From the NCBI RefSeq assembly GCF_000380985.1, contig NZ_KB905701.1, forward strand, positions 1-64,000: 64,000 nucleotides of DNA, read 5' to 3'. The translations under genes and the position numbers were made by a program. The notes beneath the pieces were generated by a model. It was not told where the DNA came from and searched no databases. It saw nothing but the letters and a program-made list of their open reading frames with translations. Of this stretch, positions 8,178 through 15,477 are shown one piece after another (the first letter of the stretch is position 1; every line of letters starts with the position of its first letter). The DNA is from Proteiniphilum acetatigenes DSM 18083 (GTDB lineage Bacteria; Bacteroidota; Bacteroidia; Bacteroidales; Dysgonomonadaceae).

Positions 8178-8220
8178 AAAACGATCGTTTTTGGTTGCAC
8201 TTTGTGACTACCTGTCACAA
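8178..8220 (-). promoter_or_regulatory. Two adjacent palindromes in the wza-like leader
   Basis: AAAACGATCGTTTT (8178-8191) is a perfect 14-base palindrome. TTGTGAC, five bases, GTCACAA (8202-8220) is a perfect dyad. Both lie between the likely transcription start near 8246 and the gene start at 8139. They could be protein-binding sites or leader hairpins. TGTGA/TCACA resembles a Crp-type site, but the half-site spacing is seven, not six. Confidence 0.5.
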
Positions 8221-8252
8221 TACATGCAAGCAGTCCCAATCGGAATACCGTG

Positions 8253-8260
8253 CAAAAATA
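8253..8260 (-). promoter_or_regulatory. -7 element upstream of the wza-like gene
   Basis: TATTTTTG on the minus strand matches TAnnTTTG; no clear TTTG is found at the usual distance. It would give a leader of about 105 bases containing both palindromes. Confidence 0.4.
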
Positions 8261-8343
8261 CAATAAAAAAACATATTCCGACCTTTCTGAAATAGGAAAA
8301 GTGAAAAATGGGGATGCGCATGGGAATCGTAGTTGGGTGATAC

Positions 8344-8769
8344 TCAGAAAAACCAACGTTTTTTCTTCTTCGGTTCTGCCATAGGTGATTGGCCTGCCAT
8401 GATCTTTAGCGCATTGGTTCCTTCGGCAGTCGCTTTAACAGCGTTGTAAATGACACCCCAGTCGGGAAGTCCCCCCAGGTTGCGGTCGTCGATAAACATA
8501 TCGACACCCAGTTTGCGTGAAACCTCTTCTCCCAACTCCTTGTTTTCACCCCGGTAGTTCTCATTCTCCGCATAGAAATAGAGTCCCCGTTGGGCGCAGT
8601 AGTCGATGGCCTCCTGGAGGAGGCGGCCGCGGCGTACCGTCCACAGGATCAACCTGTGTCCGTCTTTCTGCATCTGCAGGAGCGTGTCGATGGCGAAAGG
8701 GATGGGTTTGCCGATGTCGGGGTAGGCATGTTCCACAATAGTTCCGTCGAAGTCGATAGCGATGATCAT
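8344..8769 (-). CDS. Small HAD-superfamily hydrolase of polysaccharide loci
   Basis: 141 residues. The N-terminal MIIAIDFDGTIVEH carries the HAD nucleophile motif DFDGT, LILWTVRRG is motif II, and VDMFIDDRNLGG is motif IV with the acidic pair. The length without a large cap fits the small c-type HAD phosphatases found in Bacteroides capsule loci, acting on small sugar or nucleotide phosphates in the cytoplasm; the substrate is unknown. The basic C-terminus (PKKKKRWFF) is unusual. It has its own -7 box immediately upstream, so it is probably not dependent on transcription through the toxin pair. Confidence 0.82.
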   Translation of the reverse strand: MIIAIDFDGTIVEHAYPDIGKPIPFAIDTLLQMQKDGHRLILWTVRRGRLLQEAIDYCAQRGLYFYAENENYRGENKELGEEVSRKLGVDMFIDDRNLGGLPDWGVIYNAVKATAEGTNALKIMAGQSPMAEPKKKKRWFF

Positions 8770-8795
8770 GTTCCTGAATGTTTCAATTTCGACAA

Positions 8796-8803
8796 CAAAG
8801 GTA
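8796..8803 (-). promoter_or_regulatory. -7 element for the HAD gene
   Basis: TACCTTTG on the minus strand, 27 bases before the HAD start codon and just after the toxin gene; no good TTTG partner. Confidence 0.4.
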
Positions 8804-8817
8804 AGAAAAATGCGTGA

Positions 8818-9486
8818 TTACTGCCTTTTATAGGCTGTCTTTACCTTGCGATTCATAAATTCGGCAATTTCCCGTGAGGAAATATCATATTTAGGTTCTA
8901 ATTGCTTAAAGGCTTCATCTTTTGTAAATCGCTCATAATTACCTAATTTACCCAATAGGTTTTTGCTTTTCATTAAATGGCCCGAATATTTGAGGGAATT
9001 GTCGATAATCCGGATTATTTCTTCATCCGATTTTTCTTTGAGAATACAGTAAAGGTCATAATAATCTCGAAAACTGTTTCTGCGCTGCATCGTCTCCATT
9101 TTAAGGGATGCTATCGTATCTATATCCGCCAGATATAAATTATTAAGAAAATGTACTTTATTTATTCGAGGAGCTTTTCTTTCCGGCGCATAAAAGGAAA
9201 GTTTAACTCCACCGTCAATAAAAAACTCCACTTGATTGTTGTCCAAAATATTTATTTTGTCTATGATATGCCCAGACTCTACTTCTTTAGTAATGGATTT
9301 GATGTCTATATCCATCTTTTCACCGTTGTGTTGTTGCCATCTCATAAAATCGAGGTCTTCACTAAGCCTGTTTTTTATTTGTAAAGAGAGGGCTGTACCT
9401 CCGACAAGGATGTAGGGCCTGATCGATTCCATTCCGGATATGGATTCGATAACTTTTTTCGTTTTATCGACTAATGATTTATCCAT
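8818..9486 (-). CDS. AbiEii/AbiGii-type nucleotidyltransferase toxin
   Basis: 222 residues. VGGTALSLQI then RLSEDLDFM is the GG-(T)-x-x-(D/E)xD nucleotidyltransferase core of the AbiEii family; later DIDTIASLKMETM and FRDYYDLYCI are the conserved helical motifs. AbiEii proteins are toxins of type IV-like toxin-antitoxin pairs, some causing abortive infection and some modifying tRNA ends. The gene is visibly AT-rich (AAA, ATA, AAT codons) compared with the upxY and wza genes around it, which suggests recent acquisition. It follows the smaller partner by 8 bases. Family is firm; target and phage protection are not shown here. Confidence 0.88.
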   Translation of the reverse strand: MDKSLVDKTKKVIESISGMESIRPYILVGGTALSLQIKNRLSEDLDFMRWQQHNGEKMDIDIKSITKEVESGHIIDKINILDNNQVEFFIDGGVKLSFYAPERKAPRINKVHFLNNLYLADIDTIASLKMETMQRRNSFRDYYDLYCILKEKSDEEIIRIIDNSLKYSGHLMKSKNLLGKLGNYERFTKDEAFKQLEPKYDISSREIAEFMNRKVKTAYKRQ

Positions 9487-9494
9487 AAACGATT

Positions 9495-9827
9495 TCAGGC
9501 TCTGTTTAAATAATAGGTTTCCATCCTTTTCAGATATTGGACAGGATGTTTGATGTCGAAGTACAGATTGGCTAAACAGATATTCATATTCCTTAAATAA
9601 TTTCCCTGGATAACCGCCTCGTCAAGCCAAACCCGTTTTATTTTCCCTTTGGGAAACACCTTGAATAATAAATCAATTTCGGGAAGATCCAGATGAATAA
9701 GCGCATACTTGATAAGGTTCCAATCACTTATTTTCTGACAAGAACTTTTATCAAAAGACCAGAAAACATTTTCTTTTTGTAATTTGGCCAATAAATACGA
9801 CTTAATTTCATCTTTGTTGCGCATCAT
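9495..9827 (-). CDS. Cognate partner (antitoxin-like) of the AbiEii protein, DUF6922-like
   Basis: 110 residues, no signal peptide. VFWSFDKSSCQKISDWNLIKYALIHL and IDLLFKVFPKGKIKRVWLDE resemble the small DUF6922-type proteins encoded before AbiEii genes in Bacteroidetes, although the match is from memory. The position (8 bases before the toxin, same strand), shared AT-rich codon use and a promoter directly upstream make it the likely antitoxin. It lacks the obvious winged-helix of classical AbiEi, so autoregulation by this protein is uncertain. Confidence 0.65.
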   Translation of the reverse strand: MMRNKDEIKSYLLAKLQKENVFWSFDKSSCQKISDWNLIKYALIHLDLPEIDLLFKVFPKGKIKRVWLDEAVIQGNYLRNMNICLANLYFDIKHPVQYLKRMETYYLNRA

Positions 9828-9838
9828 TTACAAAAATA

Positions 9839-9868
9839 CAAATAAATCTCCGGATATGTCATGGCAAA
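9839..9868 (-). promoter_or_regulatory. Promoter for the AbiEii pair
   Basis: On the minus strand TTTG (9865-9868), 18 bases, TTTATTTG (9839-9846); a second -7-like TATTTTTG follows at 9831-9838. The pair therefore has its own promoter between upxY and its first gene. Confidence 0.5.
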
Positions 9869-10375
9869 CTATAAAATCTTTTCTACCATGGAAGCGTTTA
9901 TCTCTACTTCGGCGCAACCAAGCTGATGGATGCGGATGGCAATTTTGGATTTACCCTCCACCGTGATTAGCTCGCCTTCGAGGCCGGCAAGCGGCCCTTT
10001 GACCACTCGTACCTTCTCGCCCGGTTGCAGGTCGTCGGTGCTGAAACTGACGGCACTGTCAGAATGGTCGAGCATAAAGCGGAAACGTTCCATCTGTTCC
10101 GCAGGTATCTCCGTAGGACTATGTTCGCCGCGTAGTGTCAGATAGCGTAATATTGAAGGGTAAGTAATGACACTACGCTGCTCTTGGGTATCGACACGCA
10201 CGAAAATCATCATGGGGATGAGTACCCGCTCCACCTTCTTCTTACGATCGCTCCACTGCCGCACTTCCTCCTGTACCGGCAGGAAGTTCTCAATACCCAT
10301 TGCCGTGAGGCGGTCGCGTACCCGCTTCTCGTGGTGCATCTTCACATAAGCTGCCAGCCATCTTTTTTCTGCCAT
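9869..10375 (-). CDS. UpxY-family transcription antiterminator (NusG paralogue)
   Basis: 168 residues. The NGN domain (1-105) opens with WLAAYVKMHHEKRVRDRL and contains NFLPVQEEVRQWSDRKKKVE and IFVRVD. A KOW domain (about 115-150) has LQPGEKVRVVKGPLAGLEGEL. UpxY proteins ride on RNA polymerase and prevent premature termination in the leader of their own capsule operon. Here it sits at the head of the minus-strand polysaccharide export genes, but the AbiEii pair now separates it from them. Length is typical. A promoter with a dyad lies about 35 bases upstream. Confidence 0.92.
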   Translation of the reverse strand: MAEKRWLAAYVKMHHEKRVRDRLTAMGIENFLPVQEEVRQWSDRKKKVERVLIPMMIFVRVDTQEQRSVITYPSILRYLTLRGEHSPTEIPAEQMERFRFMLDHSDSAVSFSTDDLQPGEKVRVVKGPLAGLEGELITVEGKSKIAIRIHQLGCAEVEINASMVEKIL

Positions 10376-10409
10376 ACTTAACGGTTTATCATAACATCAA
10401 TTCCTGTCC

Positions 10410-10448
10410 CGAAATTAATGCTTTTTCCATTCATGTACAAGGAATGGA
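10410..10448 (-). promoter_or_regulatory. upxY promoter with overlapping dyad
   Basis: On the minus strand CTTG (10438-10441), 20 bases, TAATTTCG (10410-10417): one mismatch in each box. TCCATTC (10426-10432) and GAATGGA (10442-10448) form an inverted repeat spanning the -33 box, a possible operator. No long flanking inverted repeats of an invertible capsule promoter were found. Confidence 0.5.
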
Positions 10449-10490
10449 GTGGAATGTTAAGCTGCTATCCTTGGACTAACTATTTTCATA

Positions 10491-10522
10491 TTTGTTTTAT
10501 ATATGGAAATTTTGTATTTTTG
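10491..10522 (+). promoter_or_regulatory. Promoter of the VapB-like remnant
   Basis: TTTG (10491-10494), 20 bases, TATTTTTG (10515-10522): a full match to the Bacteroidetes consensus, 45 bases before the ATG at 10567. Confidence 0.7.
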
Positions 10523-10566
10523 TATTGTTCTCATTAGAACATTTCATAGCTAATATTAATTGTATT

Positions 10567-10743
10567 ATGGTCATAGAAATAGATAAACCAATTACCCCCC
10601 CCCAGAAAGTTCAGGATGCGTTGGGGAACATACAAAGTCGCAAGGGTAAGAAATCCCTTCGTGATCATTTCGGAAAATTAAAACGGGGCTTGGATGCCGT
10701 TTCTTATCAAAAAATAACAGATATTTCTATTATCCTTATTTAA
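10567..10743 (+). pseudogene. Truncated VapB-like antitoxin remnant without its toxin
   Basis: 58 residues from ATG 10567. DHFGKLKRGLDAVSYQK matches the tail of the Bacteroidetes VapB-type antitoxins, which normally end xxFGxLKRGxDxxxYQKxxRNEW and are followed by a PIN-domain VapC. Here the reading runs into ITDISIILI and stops, and no PIN gene follows. An uninterrupted run of nine C (10595-10603) near the start would be prone to slippage. A perfect promoter remains. I read it as a decayed toxin-antitoxin locus; the alternative is an intact orphan antitoxin. The upstream in-frame TTG at 10492 is inside the promoter and rejected. Confidence 0.6.
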
Positions 10744-10842
10744 ATCGTTTCTCCTTTAAATAAAAGCCAGGACAGAGTCATTCTATTTAATCCAAAACTG
10801 TTAACATTTTGAAATTGATTGCCAAAACGTCTCTATTTGTGC

Positions 10843-10850
10843 TAATTTTG
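10843..10850 (+). promoter_or_regulatory. -7 element for the GHL10 gene
   Basis: TAATTTTG matches TAnnTTTG, 26 bases before ATG 10876; the -33 box is weak (ATTG at 21 bases). Confidence 0.45.
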
Positions 10851-10875
10851 CATCCGCTTCGCGAAAAGAGAGAGG

Positions 10876-12354
10876 ATGATAACGACGATTGCCAATTCTA
10901 TTATGCACAAAATATTTCCCCTGCTGATTTTGTTTTTGACCGGGACAACAGGGTTGTTTTCGTCCGGGCCCCCGGCGACGGAAGTGAGAGCAGTCTGGCT
11001 GACTACCAATTACGGGCTGGACTGGCCGCATAACCGTACCAGTGTTGAAGTGCAAAAAAGAGAACTGACAGAGATACTGGATAACCTGAAGAAGCACAAT
11101 TTCAATACGGTACTCTTTCAGGTGAGAGGCAGGGGGGAAGTACTCTACAACTCACGTATCGAACCGATGTCTACCCTCATTGCTCCTGTCGGGCCGGGAC
11201 GTCCCGCGTTCGATCCTCTTGCCTTTGTTGTGGAGGAATGCCACAAGCGGGGATTGGCATGCCATGCCTGGATAGTCACTTACCCCCTGGGAAATGACCG
11301 GCATGTGCGCAGCTTAGGAGCAAGGTCTGTAACGAAAAAAAATCCTTCCATCACCAAACAATTTCAGAGGGAGTGGTTTCTCGACCCGGGGAATCCGCGT
11401 ACAGACGATTATCTGCTCTCGATCGTGAAAGAGATCGTCTCCAGTTATGATGTGGATGGGATCCATTTTGATTATATCCGCTATCCGGATAACAGGGGAC
11501 GCTTCCCCGACGATGGAATGTACCGGCTGCATGGCAAAGGGAAGACACGGGATGAATGGCGCAGGGATAATATTACCCGCTTTGTGACGAAAGCGTACGA
11601 CCAGGTGAAGGCGTTAAAGCCGTGGGTGCAGGTGAGTAGCGCCCCGCTGGGACGGTATCGTGCATTGGGTAGTAACGGAGGGGGATGGACTGCGCTGGAG
11701 ACGGTATCGCAGGACGCCGGTAAGTGGATGATGATGGGAAAGCATGATGCGATCTATCCGATGATGTATTATAAGGAGGGACTTTTTTACCCTTTTGTGG
11801 ACGATTGGTTGAAGCATGGCAACGGCCGGATCGTGGTACCGGGGCTGGGGGCGTATCAAATGATCGAATTGGGATGGTCGCACCGTGATATACTGAACCA
11901 GGTGGATTATACCCGCCGGAAGGATACACAGGGACAGGCCTATTTCCGTGCCGATAACGTGCTCTCCAATACGAAAGGTATCTTGCGGGAATTGCAGGAG
12001 TATTACAAATACCCGGCGAAATTGCCGCCTATGACCTGGCTGAGCGATTCCATTCCCGACAGTCCTTATGACCTGCGGGCGGAGAAAAATGAGGACGGTG
12101 TCTTTGAACTTTCATGGGAAGGAAACGGGGATGAGAGAGTAACTTATAACGTCTATCGGAGCGAAGGCGATACACTGAGTCTCGATAATGCGGAAAACCT
12201 GATGGCGGTAGGATTGCGGGAACCACGGTTCCACTACCGGGCGGAAGACAACGATAAGGCTTATTACTACTATATTACCACATCGGATGCGTACCATAAT
12301 GAGAGCGGACCGTGCATTCCGGCTTTCTTCTACCACTCGGAAATGGTGAAGTGA
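10876..12354 (+). CDS. Secreted GHL10-family glycoside hydrolase-like protein
   Basis: 492 residues (483 if the ATG at 10903 is used, which gives a more compact signal peptide, MHKIFPLLILFLTG; the 10876 ATG has AGAGAGAGG before it). EVRAVWLTTNYGLDW opens the (beta/alpha)8 barrel of the GHL10/DUF187 family; NTVLFQVRGRGEVLYNS and VDGIHFDYIRYPD are the family hallmarks, the latter carrying the candidate acid residues. A fibronectin-III-like domain follows (about 400-475; YDLRAEKNEDGVFELSWEG). Such proteins act in the periplasm or at the surface on glycans, perhaps peptidoglycan-derived; the substrate is unknown. A stop-anchored heptamer array follows. Confidence 0.88.
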   Translation: MITTIANSIMHKIFPLLILFLTGTTGLFSSGPPATEVRAVWLTTNYGLDWPHNRTSVEVQKRELTEILDNLKKHNFNTVLFQVRGRGEVLYNSRIEPMSTLIAPVGPGRPAFDPLAFVVEECHKRGLACHAWIVTYPLGNDRHVRSLGARSVTKKNPSITKQFQREWFLDPGNPRTDDYLLSIVKEIVSSYDVDGIHFDYIRYPDNRGRFPDDGMYRLHGKGKTRDEWRRDNITRFVTKAYDQVKALKPWVQVSSAPLGRYRALGSNGGGWTALETVSQDAGKWMMMGKHDAIYPMMYYKEGLFYPFVDDWLKHGNGRIVVPGLGAYQMIELGWSHRDILNQVDYTRRKDTQGQAYFRADNVLSNTKGILRELQEYYKYPAKLPPMTWLSDSIPDSPYDLRAEKNEDGVFELSWEGNGDERVTYNVYRSEGDTLSLDNAENLMAVGLREPRFHYRAEDNDKAYYYYITTSDAYHNESGPCIPAFFYHSEMVK

Positions 12355-12462
12355 GAAATTAAGAATTAAGAATGAAGAATTAAGAGTGAAGAATGAAGAA
12401 TTAAGAGTGAAGAGTGAAGAATGAAGAGTGAAGAGTGAAGAATGAAGAGTGAAGAGTGGAAA
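12351..12462 (+). repeat. Sixteen-unit heptamer array starting on the stop codon
   Basis: From GTGAGAA (12351-12357, containing the TGA stop of the GHL10 gene) the sequence runs in perfect seven-base register through units ATTAAGA, ATGAAGA and GTGAAGA to GTGGAAA (12456-12462). Every unit except the last carries TGA or TAA at positions 2-4, so all three frames are closed many times over. The rest of the spacer to 12570 is purine-rich and without features. Confidence 0.9.
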
Positions 12463-12572
12463 GGAGGGAAGGCGGACAAAGAATATCAGAACCAGGAGGA
12501 AAGTGAAAAGGTGCCTATGTGATTAAGTGAGGTGAAAGAGCAGGTAGTCTGTGGGGAAATGAAATGTGGTCG

Positions 12573-12608
12573 TGATAATTGGTAATTGGTAATTAGTAAT
12601 TGGTAATT
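12573..12608 (+). repeat. GGTAATT heptamer array before fur
   Basis: Five units: GATAATT, GGTAATT, GGTAATT, AGTAATT, GGTAATT. Seven is not a multiple of three, so TAA appears in each frame. Confidence 0.85.
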
Positions 12609-12646
12609 TTCAACTGAAAAAGAGGTGGAAAATCGAAAAAATAGAA

Positions 12647-12654
12647 TAATTTTG
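12647..12654 (+). promoter_or_regulatory. -7 element immediately before fur
   Basis: TAATTTTG ends six bases before the fur ATG at 12661, so the transcript would be leaderless or nearly so. No good -33 box. Confidence 0.45.
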
Positions 12655-12660
12655 TAGCCT

Positions 12661-13185
12661 ATGGATGCCGCTCAAAAATTGAAGCAACAGGTAAGAAGCG
12701 AGTTTATGGAGTATCTGACACTCCATAAGCATAGAAAAACACCCGAACGGTTTGCGATTCTCGATCATATCTATTCTACCCGGGGACATTTTGATATGGA
12801 TTCTCTGTATAACTCTATGATTGAAGTGAACTTCCGGGTGAGTCGTGCTACACTTTATAATACCATTCAACTGTTGCTGGATTGCGGACTGGTAGTGAAA
12901 CATCAGTTCGGAGCGAATATATCGAAATACGAACGTGCTTATGGTAACGAAAACCATGACCATCTTATATGTACAACTTGTGGAGAGGTACGTGAGATGA
13001 CGGGTGATCTGCTGACGCCTGTCCAGCTCAAAAAGATCAGAAAGTTTAAAGTGAGTTACTATAGCACTTATATCTACGGCACATGCAGCAAGTGCATTCA
13101 CGCTAAACGGATGGAACTGAGGAAACTGGCACGTAAGACGGAAACAAAACAGAATAAAAGCAACGGTAAACAAAATAAAAAATGA
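12661..13185 (+). CDS. Fur-family metal-dependent repressor
   Basis: 174 residues. The N-terminal winged helix contains RKTPERFAILDHIYSTRGHFDMDSLY and VSRATLYNTIQLL, the Fur recognition helix. The dimerisation/metal domain has HDHLICTTCGEV and a second CxxC in YGTCSKCIH, giving the structural zinc site. The C-terminal 25 residues are lysine/asparagine-rich. It could be Fur, PerR or Zur type; the sequence does not decide. It overlaps purA by four bases (ATGA), an arrangement frequent in Bacteroidales that makes the two co-transcribed. Confidence 0.9.
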   Translation: MDAAQKLKQQVRSEFMEYLTLHKHRKTPERFAILDHIYSTRGHFDMDSLYNSMIEVNFRVSRATLYNTIQLLLDCGLVVKHQFGANISKYERAYGNENHDHLICTTCGEVREMTGDLLTPVQLKKIRKFKVSYYSTYIYGTCSKCIHAKRMELRKLARKTETKQNKSNGKQNKK

Positions 13186-14441
13186 AAGTTGATGTACTCT
13201 TAGGGCTCCAGTGGGGCGACGAAGGTAAAGGAAAAGTGGTTGATGTGCTTACGCCTCAGTATGAGGTGGTGGCGCGGTTTCAGGGTGGACCTAATGCAGG
13301 ACACACGCTGGAATTCGAAGGAGAGAAATATATTCTGAAATCGATCCCGTCGGGAATTTTTCAGGATGGAAAAATAAATATCATAGGAAATGGGGTGGTG
13401 ATCGATCCGGCACTCTTTAAGCAGGAAGTGGAAGGGTTGGAAACTTCAGGACACACACTCACCGACAGACTTTTTATCTCTAAAAAGGCGCACCTGATCC
13501 TGCCGACGCACCGCCTGTTGGATGCGGCTTCGGAAAAAGCAATGGGTGATGCCAGGATCGGCACGACGGGACGGGGTATAGGCCCTGCTTATACCGATAA
13601 GGTCGGACGCCACGGATTGAGGGTCGGAGACCTGTTTCACAACTTTGAGGAGAAATATCGCAATGCAGTGCTGCGACACAAGGAACTGCTCGACCATTAC
13701 CAGTTGGAATATGACCTGCCTGCCCTCGAAAAGCCGTGGTTCGAGGGAATTGAGAAGATGAAGGAGTTCACAATTATCGACAGCGAACATTTTATTAATA
13801 AACATCTGGCGGAAGGTGGTTCGGTGCTGGCCGAGGGTGCACAAGGGTCGATGCTGGATATAGATTTCGGCTCATATCCTTTCGTAACTTCTTCCAATAC
13901 TATTTGTGCCGGTGCCTGTAGCGGAATGGGAGTAGCTCCCGGACGGATCGGCGAGGTGTACGGCATCTTCAAGGCTTATTGCACACGGGTAGGCAGCGGT
14001 CCTTTCCCTACGGAACTGTCAGATGAGGACGGGCAACGGTTGCGAGATAACGGTAACGAATATGGTTCTGTGACAGGACGGCCGCGCCGTTGTGGATGGA
14101 TCGACCTGGTAGCGCTGCGGTATACCATTATGCTGAATGGAGTTACGAAGTTGGTAATGATGAAGAGTGACGTGTTGGATAGCTTTGAGACAATCAAAGC
14201 CTGTGTTGCCTATAGGGTGAACGGCGAAGAGACCGAAGACCTGCCTTATGACATCTCGGATGGAATTGAACCTGTCTATATTGAGCTTCCCGGCTGGCAG
14301 ACTGATATGACAAAGATGCAGTCGGAAGACGAATTTCCTGAAGAATTCAACAATTACCTGACCTTTTTGGAAACGGAATTGGGAGTGCCGATTGCAATCG
14401 TATCACTCGGACCTGACCGTGCACAGACAATTATAAGATGA
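13182..14441 (+). CDS. purA: Adenylosuccinate synthetase
   Basis: 419 residues, the usual length. LLGLQWGDEGKGKVVD at the N-terminus is the GTP/IMP loop, PNAGHT follows, TTGRGIGPAYTDKVGR is the IMP-binding stretch, and GSYPFVTSSNTICAGACSG and TGRPRRCGWIDLVAL are further signatures. It makes adenylosuccinate from IMP, aspartate and GTP in purine synthesis, in the cytoplasm. It is translationally coupled to the Fur gene by a four-base overlap and followed by a terminator. Confidence 0.98.
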   Translation: MKVDVLLGLQWGDEGKGKVVDVLTPQYEVVARFQGGPNAGHTLEFEGEKYILKSIPSGIFQDGKINIIGNGVVIDPALFKQEVEGLETSGHTLTDRLFISKKAHLILPTHRLLDAASEKAMGDARIGTTGRGIGPAYTDKVGRHGLRVGDLFHNFEEKYRNAVLRHKELLDHYQLEYDLPALEKPWFEGIEKMKEFTIIDSEHFINKHLAEGGSVLAEGAQGSMLDIDFGSYPFVTSSNTICAGACSGMGVAPGRIGEVYGIFKAYCTRVGSGPFPTELSDEDGQRLRDNGNEYGSVTGRPRRCGWIDLVALRYTIMLNGVTKLVMMKSDVLDSFETIKACVAYRVNGEETEDLPYDISDGIEPVYIELPGWQTDMTKMQSEDEFPEEFNNYLTFLETELGVPIAIVSLGPDRAQTIIR

Positions 14442-14470
14442 TCCCTACTTTTTTATATGGAATTTCATAA

Positions 14471-14497
14471 GGGCGCCCCTATCAGGCGCTCTTTTTT
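14471..14497 (+). terminator. Intrinsic terminator after purA
   Basis: GGGCGCC (14471-14477) pairs with GGCGCTC (14485-14491), followed by TTTTTT. It lies 30 bases after the purA stop. Confidence 0.85.
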
Positions 14498-14499
14498 AA

Positions 14500-14636
14500 C
14501 TCACTTATAACTCACTTCTCATTTATGTTCCTCACTTATAACTCATAATTTATCATTCATCACTCCTCTTGACTCACTTATAACTCATTTCATGCCTTGA
14601 AAACTCATTTATAACTCACTTTTATGATTTTGGCTA
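14500..14636. repeat. Degenerate ACTCACTTATA repeat spacer
   Basis: The purA-to-YugP gap (14442-14782) holds the terminator and then irregular copies of ACTCACTTATA and ACTCATTTATA. No reading frame is seen; 14640-14780 is AT-rich without a recognisable promoter. Confidence 0.7.
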
Positions 14637-14782
14637 ATTTAGGCATGGTTTTTGTTCTGTTAGAGTGAGAATCCTGTTCGTGGATGAGGCGAAGGCTATG
14701 AACTTTTGCCGTCTCTGAGATGTTTTAAAAATTGAAAGTTTAAAAATTAAAATTGAAAAATATTTTCTTAACTATATAATTA

Positions 14783-15460
14783 ATGGCAACAATCTGGATT
14801 ATATTTATTGCAATTGCGGTGGCCGGCTGGATCGTACAAGGTACGCTGCAGAGCCGATTCAAAAAGTATTCAAAAATTCCCTTACGTAACGGAATGACGG
14901 GGAAAGAGGTGGCGGAAAAGATGCTGCATGACAACGGGATATACGATGTACAGGTGATCTCGGTAAGAGGGCAGTTAACCGACCATTATAACCCGTTGAA
15001 TAAAACCATCAATTTGAGTGAGCCGGTATATGGATCTTATAGCGTGGCGGCTGCCGCGGTGGCAGCTCACGAAACGGGACACGCCGTCCAGCACGCGAAA
15101 GGATATGCACCCTTGAAAATGCGTTCGGCACTGGTGCCGGTGATTTCGTCTACCTCCAAATGGGTCATGTGGGTGATCCTGGCTGGTATTATCCTGATCC
15201 AGACCTTCCCTATGCTTCTCTGGTTCGGAATTGCAATGTTTGCACTTTCCACACTCTTTAGTTTTATCACACTGCCGGTGGAAAAGAATGCTACCAACCG
15301 TGCTCTCCGTTGGCTCAGCAGCGCCGGTATTACCGATGCAGGTAACCACAATCAGGCGGTAGATGCCCTTCGCTGGGCCGGATACACTTATGTGGTGGCA
15401 GCACTCAGTTCCCTTGCTACATTGCTCTATTATATCATGATTGCTATGAGCAGAAGATGA
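14783..15460 (+). CDS. YugP-type membrane zinc metallopeptidase
   Basis: 225 residues. An N-terminal membrane helix (1-20) is followed by YDVQVISVRGQLTDHYNP and the catalytic AAHETGHAVQH (H96, E97, H100). Two or three further hydrophobic helices lie around 125-165 and 198-220. This matches the Zn_peptidase_2/YugP family of integral-membrane peptidases, thought to act in membrane protein quality control; the substrate is unknown. It stands alone between the repeat spacer and the converging pirin gene. Confidence 0.92.
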   Translation: MATIWIIFIAIAVAGWIVQGTLQSRFKKYSKIPLRNGMTGKEVAEKMLHDNGIYDVQVISVRGQLTDHYNPLNKTINLSEPVYGSYSVAAAAVAAHETGHAVQHAKGYAPLKMRSALVPVISSTSKWVMWVILAGIILIQTFPMLLWFGIAMFALSTLFSFITLPVEKNATNRALRWLSSAGITDAGNHNQAVDALRWAGYTYVVAALSSLATLLYYIMIAMSRR

Positions 15461-15477
15461 TCTGTGGTTAAATAATT

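Noticed and set aside
8202-8220. Classical Crp site in the wza-like leader
   Set aside because: TGTGA and TCACA are separated by seven bases, not six, so I list it only as a dyad.
10380-10566. Invertible capsule promoter
   Set aside because: No pair of long inverted repeats flanks the upxY promoter and no tyrosine invertase gene is nearby.
12351-12462. CRISPR array
   Set aside because: The repeats are seven bases long and contiguous, with no spacers; no other regular repeat-spacer structure was seen in the window.
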